Shown here piece after piece: positions 17,473-23,950 of a stretch of DNA of 64,000 bases (positions within the stretch are counted from its first letter, which is position 1; each line of letters starts with the position of its first letter). Under the pieces are notes generated by a model. The model worked only from the letters and a program-made list of their open reading frames with translations, was not told where the DNA came from and did no database searches. This DNA comes from Rugamonas rubra (GTDB lineage: Bacteria > Pseudomonadota > Gammaproteobacteria > Burkholderiales > Burkholderiaceae_D). Both the position numbers and the translations under genes were made by a program. Location: the NCBI RefSeq assembly GCF_900114705.1, contig NZ_FOTW01000013.1, positions 1 through 64,000 of the forward strand, read 5' to 3'.

Positions 17473-17937
17473 ATGATAGAGAAAACTTTGCACGCCAACC
17501 CTAGCAAGAACCGTACGCCGCGCCACCGCGCGCGGGAGTTTGCGTTGCAGGGTTTGTACCAGTGGCTGCTCAACAATGAGGACGCCACCAAGGTCGTCAA
17601 CAACATCCGCGCCGCCCACGGTTTCGACAAGGCCGACAGCGACCACTTCACGGTGTTGCTGTACGGTACTATCAAGGATTCCGTGGCCCTGCGCGAGACC
17701 TTCGCGCCGCTGGTCGACCGTGGCATCCACGAGCTGTCGCCGATCGAACACGCGGTGCTGCTGATCGGCGCCTTCGAGTTGAAGAACAACATGGAAATCC
17801 CTTACCGCGTCGTCATCAACGAAGCGGTCGAGCTGACCAAGTCCTTCGGCGGTATCGACGGCCACAAATACGTCAACGGCGTGCTCGACAAGCTGGCCGC
17901 CAAGCTGCGTCCGGAAGAAGTCGCCAAGGGCCGCTAA
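17473..17937 (+). CDS. nusB: transcription antitermination factor NusB
   Basis: Encodes 154 aa, all alpha, starting after a short spacer from ribH. Motifs RHRAREFALQGLYQWLLN and YRVVINEAVELTKSFGGIDGHKYVNGVLDKLA are the NusB signature. NusB binds boxA with NusE (S10) and supports rRNA antitermination. The ribH-nusB pairing is widely conserved. A strong terminator follows at 17994. Confidence 0.97.
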   Translation: MIEKTLHANPSKNRTPRHRAREFALQGLYQWLLNNEDATKVVNNIRAAHGFDKADSDHFTVLLYGTIKDSVALRETFAPLVDRGIHELSPIEHAVLLIGAFELKNNMEIPYRVVINEAVELTKSFGGIDGHKYVNGVLDKLAAKLRPEEVAKGR

Positions 17938-17993
17938 GCCGACGCCAGGCGCACGCCGCCGCGCCCTGGCGCGGTAGGTATGGGCCGCAAACG

Positions 17994-18032
17994 AGCCGGG
18001 ACGACAGCGTGACTGTCGTCCCGGCTTTTTTT
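17994..18032 (+). terminator. intrinsic terminator after nusB
   Basis: AGCCGGGACGACAG (17994-18007) pairs perfectly with CTGTCGTCCCGGCT (18013-18026) around a 5-nt loop, followed by seven T residues. It closes the rib-nusB transcription unit. Confidence 0.95.
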
Positions 18033-18061
18033 ATTGCCCCGCACCCCGATACGCCACGGTC

Positions 18062-18091
18062 GGGGTCAGACCCCGTACGGGGTCCGACCCC
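18062..18091. repeat. GGGTCAGACCC-family palindrome, diverged copy
   Basis: Arms GGGGTCAGACCCC and GGGGTCCGACCCC flank GTAC. Same family as the copies at 22713, 27723 and 29062; here it lies just beyond the nusB terminator in non-coding DNA. Confidence 0.85.
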
Positions 18092-18153
18092 TGGTCTGTG
18101 GGGTTGGGGCCGGCGTCCCGCAGGCGCCTGAAAAGTCTTTTTCGTCCGGAGTT

Positions 18154-19068
18154 TTAGAGCGTGGTGGGGTTGCCGTTGCGGTCCAGCTCGAACACCTTGT
18201 GGCGGCGCAGGCGTTCGCGCAGCCACAGGCCGGCCTTGCCCAGCGCCCGCGTGTTGGCCCACAGCAGGTCGACGCCGACCAGCCAGTCGGTGTGCGGGTA
18301 GGCGGCCAGTTGCAGCTCGACCAGCTCGCCCTCGGCCAGTTGGCGGGCGACCAGCTGGCGCGGCAGCGTGGTCCAGCCCAGGCCGGCGCGGGTCAGTTCG
18401 AGCAGGGCCAGGTAGTCCTCGGCGCGCCAGCAGCGGCTGGCGCCCAGGTATTCGCTGCTGGCCAGCTTGTCGCCGTGGGCGCTGAACAGCAGGCGGCGGT
18501 GGCGGTGCAGCTCGCTGAAGCTGATCTGCCGCATGCCGGCCAGCGGATGCGTACGGCCGACCACGTGGCTGAGGATCAATTTACCCATCTGCATGAAGCC
18601 GAGGTCGCGTGGATAGTCGGGCTGGGCGAAGCAGACGCCCAGCTGGGCCTGGCCGGCCAGCAGCAGGCCGCCGATGTCGCCCTGGCGCGGCTGGCGCAGG
18701 TCCAGGTCGACATGGGGGAATTGCGCGGCGAACTCGTCCAGCGGCGCCATCAGCGCGGCGTAGGGCAGTTCGACCACCAGCGTCAGGCTGGCCTCGATCT
18801 GGCCGCCCAGGCTGTGCGCCTGCGCCTCCAGCTCGTAGCAGCGTTCCAGCACGGCCTGCGCCTCAATCAGCAGCTTGCGGCCGGCCTCGGTCGGCAGCGG
18901 CAGCTTGCCGCTGCGGTCGAACAGGGGCAGGCCCAGGTCGATCTCCAGGTTGGCGATGGCCATGCTGACGCTCGACTGGGTCTTGCCCAGCTGCCGCGCG
19001 GCGGCCGAGAAGGAGCCGGTCTTGGCCACCAGCACCAGCGTTTGTAGTTGTTCCAAGGAATAGCGCAA
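18154..19068 (-). CDS. LysR-family transcriptional regulator
   Basis: Encodes 304 aa from a TTG at 19068, with GGGAGAG upstream. The N-terminal winged helix-turn-helix reads LEQLQTLVLVAKTGSFSAAARQLGKTQSSVSMAIANLE, the standard LysR start. A LysR substrate-binding domain follows (about 90-290) with unknown effector. It is divergent from the nucleoside deaminase gene at 19243, and LysR proteins commonly regulate the divergent neighbour. An ATCAAT/ATTGAT inverted repeat lies between them. Confidence 0.92.
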   Translation of the reverse strand: MRYSLEQLQTLVLVAKTGSFSAAARQLGKTQSSVSMAIANLEIDLGLPLFDRSGKLPLPTEAGRKLLIEAQAVLERCYELEAQAHSLGGQIEASLTLVVELPYAALMAPLDEFAAQFPHVDLDLRQPRQGDIGGLLLAGQAQLGVCFAQPDYPRDLGFMQMGKLILSHVVGRTHPLAGMRQISFSELHRHRRLLFSAHGDKLASSEYLGASRCWRAEDYLALLELTRAGLGWTTLPRQLVARQLAEGELVELQLAAYPHTDWLVGVDLLWANTRALGKAGLWLRERLRRHKVFELDRNGNPTTL

Positions 19069-19082
19069 GGCGGTCTCTCCCG

Positions 19083-19101
19083 ATCAATCAAAAATATTGA
19101 T
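19083..19101. promoter_or_regulatory. candidate LysR operator between divergent genes
   Basis: ATCAAT (19083-19088) and ATTGAT (19096-19101) form an inverted repeat with a 7-bp AT-rich spacer, 15 bp ahead of the LysR start. This matches the dyad form with T-N11-A spacing typical of LysR sites. Assignment is by position and symmetry only. Confidence 0.45.
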
Positions 19102-19242
19102 GGATACTGATTTGTTCTAATTGGTATGATGCATGGATGATGGCATATCGCGGCGCCGCTGGCCAGTTTTCGGCGGCGCCATCGCGCCAGCGGCCTCGTA
19201 AGGGGGCGCCACGGCGTTTTCTCATTCCACCAGGAGCATTCC

Positions 19243-19749
19243 ATGCATCAGCAGAACACGCCGGCGAGCGCCGCCCTGAGCACCGTCGAACTGGCTTTGT
19301 TGCGCGAGGCCATAGAATTGTCGGCGCAGGCGCGGCGCGACGGCCGCCATCCCTTCGCCGCGCTGGTGGCCAACGAGCTTGGCGAGGTCGTCGCGCGGGC
19401 CGGCAACAACTCGATGCCGCCGCAGGGCGACCCGACCCAGCACGCCGAGCTGGTGGCGGCGGCGCGGGCCGCCAAGCTGTTGACGCCGGAGCAGCTGGCC
19501 AAATGCACGCTGTATACCAGTGCCGAGCCTTGCTGCATGTGTTCCGGCGCCATCTATTGGACCAATATCGGCCGCGTGGTGTACGCGCTGTCCGAGCACA
19601 GCCTGCTGGGCTTGACCGGCGCCCATCCCGAGAACCCGACTTTTTCGCTGCCTTGCCGCGAGGTGTTCGCGCGCGGCCAGCACCAGGTCGAGGTGCTGGG
19701 GCCGATGCTGGAGGCTGAGGCGGCCCAGCCGCATGCGGGCTTCTGGTAG
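19243..19749 (+). CDS. nucleoside/guanine deaminase-like CMP/dCMP deaminase family protein
   Basis: Encodes 168 aa; AGGAG precedes the ATG. The zinc site is complete: H67-A-E69 in DPTQHAEL, and C97 and C100 in SAEPCCMC. The overall pattern (HPFAALVANELGEVVARAGN, IYWTNIGRVVYALSE) resembles GuaD-type guanine deaminases and related nucleoside deaminases rather than TadA. Likely a purine salvage or degradation enzyme. It probably answers to the divergent LysR gene. The exact substrate cannot be told from sequence. Confidence 0.88.
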   Translation: MHQQNTPASAALSTVELALLREAIELSAQARRDGRHPFAALVANELGEVVARAGNNSMPPQGDPTQHAELVAAARAAKLLTPEQLAKCTLYTSAEPCCMCSGAIYWTNIGRVVYALSEHSLLGLTGAHPENPTFSLPCREVFARGQHQVEVLGPMLEAEAAQPHAGFW

Positions 19750-19757
19750 TAGAAATG

Positions 19758-19783
19758 AAAAAACCACCTCGCGGTGGTTTTTT
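19758..19783. terminator. bidirectional intrinsic terminator
   Basis: ACCACC (19763-19768) and GGTGGT (19773-19778) pair around TCGC, flanked by A6 and T6. It serves the deaminase on the plus strand and the lytic transglycosylase gene on the minus strand. Confidence 0.9.
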
Positions 19784-19818
19784 ATTGTCGGCCGTGGCCG
19801 TGGCAATGCAAGGCGGGT

Positions 19819-20712
19819 TTACAGGCCTGCGATCTCGGTTTTCACCTTGTCGGCGCTGGCGACGGTGTTGTTTTCCTTCGGCGCGGCTGGCGCGGCGGCC
19901 ATCATCGGCGTGATGGTCGGCACTTTTTTGCCGGCCGACACTTGCTTGAGGCGCTGGTACTCGGCCAGCACGCGCGAGCCGTAGCCGTCGTCGTGTTCGA
20001 AGGCGGCGGCGCCGACGTAGGTTTTCAGGCCGGCTTCGACCGAACCGCCACGGGTCACGTAATCCTTGAGGATCAGCGAGCCGACGCGGATGTTGGCGAC
20101 CGGATTCAGGGCCGCTTGCACGCCGCCCATGTCCTGGAACTTGTCGTGGTGCACCTTGGACATGATTTGCATCAGGCCCTGGGCGCCGACCGGGCTTTCG
20201 GCGAACGGGTTCAGACCCGATTCGATCGCCATCACGGCCAGGATCAGCAGCGGGTCGAGTTTGATTTCACGCGCCGTCAGATAGGCGGTCGAGACCAGCA
20301 TGTTGGCGGCGTCGCCGGCCACGCGGTAGCGCTTGGACAGCCAAGAAGTGACCCATTGCTGTTGCTTCTGCGTGCCCAGCAGGGCCTTCTCTTCGGCCGT
20401 CAGCGCTGCGGCGGCGGTGGCGGCGGCCGGCTTGGCCGGTGCCTCCATCAAGGCCGACAGCGGCGGGGCGGTGACGACGGCCACTTCGGCCGCCGGCTCC
20501 GGTGCCAGGACCTTGGACAATTGCTTGACCAGGTCCGGACGGAGAAACAATACCGCGATCACGACCAGAGCCGAAATACCGAAAATTGTCAGTGTGTGTT
20601 GTGCGGTCGTCAGCACACCACGTGCCGATACGCGCGACGTGGCGAACCACGCGGCTGGCTGGCGGGCCAGTTGTTGGGCAAGCTGAGTTGCACCATTAAA
20701 ACGATTAGTCAT
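19819..20712 (-). CDS. membrane-anchored lytic transglycosylase (SLT domain)
   Basis: Encodes 297 aa from the ATG at 20712, with AGGGGA upstream; a longer frame from 20841 lacks a site. One N-terminal membrane helix (residues about 41-57, TIFGISALVVIAVLFL) is followed by an Ala/Pro-rich linker and a C-terminal transglycosylase domain (about 150-265). Catalytic E164 lies in AVMAIESGLNPFA, followed by GAQGLMQIM and AALNPVANIRVGSLIL. It would cleave peptidoglycan glycan strands from the periplasmic face of the inner membrane. A good promoter at 21024-21052 implies a leader of about 300 nt. Confidence 0.9.
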   Translation of the reverse strand: MTNRFNGATQLAQQLARQPAAWFATSRVSARGVLTTAQHTLTIFGISALVVIAVLFLRPDLVKQLSKVLAPEPAAEVAVVTAPPLSALMEAPAKPAAATAAAALTAEEKALLGTQKQQQWVTSWLSKRYRVAGDAANMLVSTAYLTAREIKLDPLLILAVMAIESGLNPFAESPVGAQGLMQIMSKVHHDKFQDMGGVQAALNPVANIRVGSLILKDYVTRGGSVEAGLKTYVGAAAFEHDDGYGSRVLAEYQRLKQVSAGKKVPTITPMMAAAPAAPKENNTVASADKVKTEIAGL

Positions 20713-21185
20713 GGAAGTCCCCTGAAATGTCCGTAACGAGCGAGTCCCTGCCGCGCTAAACGCAGCGAATGGAGTGCCAATGCCGTGCATCAGAAATATC
20801 ATCGTCCGTCGCCGCTGGGAGCGCGCGTTGGACGCCGTCATTGCTTGCCTGAGCTGATCTTTCCCTGTGGTATTTGATCAGTCGCAATACAACTTTTTTC
20901 GGGGGTAAGGCAGACGCCTTTTGAAAACACTCCTTAAAATGCCATATGGAGCCCCGACTCCGTGAATGAATGAGTGACAGTAAATATGTGGTCGAAAAAC
21001 CATGTCCTCTTCAAGTAGGGCAAATTGTAGAAGCCGTTTTATATCAAGTCAATACTAACGAAAGCGTTTGTTATTACTTTTAAATCTTACATTTTCGCTT
21101 GCATTGCGCGTAAAACCAATAAAATCAATCACTTGACCGGGATTTCTCAGTCACGCCGTTCACTGTCACAAAAATTAAAAAAAAC
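20713..21185. other. 473-bp divergent intergenic region
   Basis: Gene-free DNA between the lytic transglycosylase gene (leftward) and ubiD (rightward). It is AT-rich around 20990-21130. It contains a near-consensus leftward promoter and possibly a rightward one (TTGCAT near 21102, TAAAAT near 21120, spacing about 15). The leftward leader holds a small GGAGTC/GGCTCC-type hairpin near 20950. No known riboswitch motif was recognised. Confidence 0.5.
21024..21052 (-). promoter_or_regulatory. sigma70-type promoter for the lytic transglycosylase gene
   Basis: On the minus strand TTGACT (21052-21047) and TACAAT (21029-21024) are separated by exactly 17 bp. The expected start site near 21017 leaves about 300 nt of untranslated leader before the ATG at 20712. 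Confidence 0.75.
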
Positions 21186-22670
21186 ATGAAATATACAGAT
21201 TTGCGAGATTTTATTTCTCAACTGCAACGAATGGACGAACTTAAGCCCATTTTGTTGCCAATTTCCCCCCATTTAGAGATGACCGAGGTCTGCGACCGCA
21301 CTTTGCGCGCCGGCGGACCGGCTCTATTGTTCCAAAATCCGACCGGCCACAGCATGCCGGTGCTGGCCAATCTGTTCGGCACGCCGCGCCGGGTGGCGCT
21401 GGGCATGGGCGCCGAGGACGTCAGCGAACTGCGCAAGATCGGCCACGTGCTGGCCCGCTTGAAGGAGCCGGAACCGCCCAAGGGCTTCAAGGATCTGCTG
21501 GGCCTGGGCTCGCTGGTCAAGGCGGTGTGGGACATGTCGCCGAAGGAATTGCGCGGCGCGCCCTGCCAGGAAATCGTCTGGGAGGGCCAGGACGTCGACC
21601 TGTCGCGCCTGCCGATCCAGCACTGCTGGCCGGGCGACGTGGCGCCGCTGATCACCTGGGGCCTGGTGATCACCAAGGGGCCGAATAAGAAGCGGCAAAA
21701 CCTGGGCATCTACCGCCAGCAGGTGCTCGGTCCTAATAAGGTGATCATGCGCTGGCTGGCGCACCGGGGCGGCGCGCTGGACTTCCGCGAGCACGCCGTG
21801 CAGAGCAAGGGCCAGCCGTATCCGATCTGCGTGGCGCTGGGCGCCGACCCGGCCACCATCCTGGGCGCGGTGACGCCGGTGCCGGACAGCCTGTCCGAAT
21901 ACCAGTTCGCCGGCCTGCTGCGCGGCAGCCGCACCGAGCTGGTCAAGGCGATCGGCAGCGAGCTGCGGGTGCCGGCCTCGGCCGAGATCGTGCTGGAGGG
22001 CCACATCTATCCCGACGCCAACCATCCGTCCGGCTACGAGCACGCGCTGGAGGGGCCGTACGGCGACCACACCGGCTATTACAACGAGCAGGACTCCTTC
22101 CCGGTGTTCACCATCGACCGCATCACCATGCGGCGCGACCCGATCTACCACTCGACCTACACCGGTAAGCCGCCCGACGAGCCGGCCGTGCTGGGCCTGG
22201 CGCTGAACGAGGTGTTCATCCCGCTGCTGCAAAAGCAGTTCAGCGAGATCACCGACTTTTATCTGCCGCCCGAGGGCTGCAGCTACCGCATGGCGGTGGT
22301 GCAGATCAAGAAACAGTACGCCGGCCACGCCAAGCGGGTGATGTTCGGCGTGTGGAGCTTCCTGCGCCAGTTCATGTATACCAAGTTCATCGTGGTGGTC
22401 GACGAGGACGTCAACATCCGCGACTGGAAAGAGGTGATCTGGGCCATCACCACCCGGGTCGACCCGACCCGCGACACCACGCTGGTCGACAACACGCCGA
22501 TCGACTACCTGGACTTCGCCTCGCCGGTCAGCGGCCTGGGCAGCAAGATGGGCATCGACGCGACCAACAAGTGGCCGGGCGAGACCAACCGCGAGTGGGG
22601 CACCACCATCGCCATGACGCCGGCCGTCAAGGCCAAGGTCGACGAGATCTGGCAGCAGCTGGGTTTGTAG
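21186..22670 (+). CDS. ubiD: 4-hydroxy-3-polyprenylbenzoate decarboxylase UbiD
   Basis: Encodes 494 aa, close to the E. coli enzyme. It begins [22 protein letters not shown] and has the conserved prenylated-FMN/metal region ([32 protein letters not shown]). It decarboxylates octaprenyl-4-hydroxybenzoate in ubiquinone synthesis and needs prenyl-FMN made by UbiX, whose gene is not in this window. Monocistronic by position. Confidence 0.95.
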   Translation: MKYTDLRDFISQLQRMDELKPILLPISPHLEMTEVCDRTLRAGGPALLFQNPTGHSMPVLANLFGTPRRVALGMGAEDVSELRKIGHVLARLKEPEPPKGFKDLLGLGSLVKAVWDMSPKELRGAPCQEIVWEGQDVDLSRLPIQHCWPGDVAPLITWGLVITKGPNKKRQNLGIYRQQVLGPNKVIMRWLAHRGGALDFREHAVQSKGQPYPICVALGADPATILGAVTPVPDSLSEYQFAGLLRGSRTELVKAIGSELRVPASAEIVLEGHIYPDANHPSGYEHALEGPYGDHTGYYNEQDSFPVFTIDRITMRRDPIYHSTYTGKPPDEPAVLGLALNEVFIPLLQKQFSEITDFYLPPEGCSYRMAVVQIKKQYAGHAKRVMFGVWSFLRQFMYTKFIVVVDEDVNIRDWKEVIWAITTRVDPTRDTTLVDNTPIDYLDFASPVSGLGSKMGIDATNKWPGETNREWGTTIAMTPAVKAKVDEIWQQLGL

Positions 22671-22712
22671 GTGGGTGCAGTCAAGTTATGTAAAGACCAG
22701 CGGCGAAAATCT

Positions 22713-22738
22713 AGGGTCAGACCCTAGGGTCTGACCCT
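22713..22738. repeat. 26-bp perfect GGGTCAGACCC-family palindrome
   Basis: Perfectly self-complementary: AGGGTCAGACCCT followed at once by its reverse complement. Identical to the copy at 27723-27748. Lies between ubiD and the SRP RNA. Confidence 0.95.
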
Positions 22739-22815
22739 GGCTCTCTGCCCTTGGGTGGTATTGGAGCCGCTGGCGTCTTGGTGGCACGGCATTTGGGCTC
22801 CGACCGGCACGGCAC

Positions 22816-22845
22816 TTCCCACGAAGTCGCCAGGTCGGGTATAAT
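22816..22845 (+). promoter_or_regulatory. promoter of the SRP RNA gene
   Basis: A consensus -10 TATAAT (22840-22845) sits about 7 bases before the RNA 5' end. The best -35 candidate is TTCCCA (22816-22821), spacing 18, which is weak. Position relative to the RNA supports it. Confidence 0.6.
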
Positions 22846-22852
22846 TGCCCTC

Positions 22853-22950
22853 GGCGGGCCCCTGCGCATTGTGGCACGGCTAACCTGGTCAGGTCGGGAA
22901 CGAAGCAGCCACGGCTGTTACCCATAAGTGCCGCAGATCAGGCTCGCCTC
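22853..22950 (+). ncRNA. ffs: signal recognition particle 4.5S RNA
   Basis: The conserved SRP domain IV core is present: ACCTGGTCAGGTCGGGAACG, then AAGCAGCCACGG. The terminal helix closes by pairing GGCGGGCC (22853-22860) with GGCTCGCC (22940-22947). The roughly 98-nt length fits the bacterial small SRP RNA. It binds Ffh to target ribosomes making membrane proteins. Ends are estimated from the helix. Confidence 0.93.
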
Positions 22951-22969
22951 CTTCGGGAATTCATACAAA

Positions 22970-22992
22970 AAAAGCTGCCTCGGCAGCTTTTA
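22970..22992. terminator. intrinsic terminator after ffs, bidirectional
   Basis: AAAAGCTGCC (22970-22979) pairs with GGCAGCTTTT (22982-22991) across a 2-nt loop, with A tract upstream and T tract downstream. It can end ffs and the convergent minus-strand gene at 23014. Confidence 0.88.
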
Positions 22993-23013
22993 TTGTTTCC
23001 GGACCCAATACGC

Positions 23014-23694
23014 CTACTTGGTGTCCGTTTCCAGCTCCACCTCGCGCGGCCGCTCCGACGCCACCATCAGCGGATTCTCCTTGAGCAGCGCGTCGTCCGG
23101 CTTGAGCCAGATTTCGTTGCGGGCGTCGCTGCTGTACTGCTTGACGCCGTCGTGCGCCTGGATCTTCAACTGGGCCGGCTTGGCGAACTTGAACACCACC
23201 GACTTGATCGAGGGCGCGAACAGGCTCAGCGCGCCGGCCACCTGCTTGATCGCCGCGTTGGCTTGCGGCACGCTGCCCATCGCGCTGGCGTAGCCCCACT
23301 GCTGGCCCTCGGGCAGCACGGCGTTCATGCCGAAGCCGATGGCCGCCTTCTCGCCCTTGGGCATCTGGGTCCAGATTTTGGCGTCCTCGCCGATCCACTT
23401 GGCCACCGGCACCATGCTCAGGCGGCCGTCGGCCGTCACCGGCAGCGCCGTGCGGCCGCCCGAGTGGACCACGGTCAGCGCCATGTCGGCCGGCTTGATC
23501 GTCTTGTTGTTGGGCGCGAAGGTGATGTAGACGGCCACCTTGTCGCGCTCGGCGGCGGGCAGGGCGTAGAACTTGTCGAACTTGGTGACCTCCAGCAGTT
23601 TCTTATAGGGGATCCATTCGCGCTCCTCGGTGGCCAGGGCGGAGAAGGAGAGGGGCAGCAGGGCCAGCAATGCAAGTTTTTTCATTTTTGTCAT
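23014..23694 (-). CDS. secreted protein of unknown function (possibly DUF2987-like)
   Basis: Encodes 226 aa. A signal peptide (MKKLALLALLPLSFSALATE) is followed by REWIPYKKLLEVTKFDKFYALPAAERDKVAVYITFAPNN and a beta-rich remainder. The opening resembles DUF2987-type proteins, but I am not certain. The start may be 23694 or the next ATG at 23685; neither has a strong ribosome site. No catalytic motif is visible. It converges on the SRP RNA gene and shares its terminator. Confidence 0.8.
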   Translation of the reverse strand: MTKMKKLALLALLPLSFSALATEEREWIPYKKLLEVTKFDKFYALPAAERDKVAVYITFAPNNKTIKPADMALTVVHSGGRTALPVTADGRLSMVPVAKWIGEDAKIWTQMPKGEKAAIGFGMNAVLPEGQQWGYASAMGSVPQANAAIKQVAGALSLFAPSIKSVVFKFAKPAQLKIQAHDGVKQYSSDARNEIWLKPDDALLKENPLMVASERPREVELETDTK

Positions 23695-23950
23695 GTTGAA
23701 ATAAAAATAAATTGTAGGCGATCGCGCCGCGCCGCGCTATGCCATATCCGCCACCGGCCTTGGGCAAATCCTCAGCTTGGCCGTGCTAGCTTGGCCGGAC
23801 GGCGCCGCCCGGCAGAGGCCCAAGTTAGCCAAGCTCGTGCCAGCTTGTTACAATTGCCGTTTTTACGCATCCGGCGAACTTTGCCAAGGCACTTGCGCGC
23901 AGCCGCGCAGGATTGACCGCTCCACCCGCTATCTACGGTAAAATCTCAGC

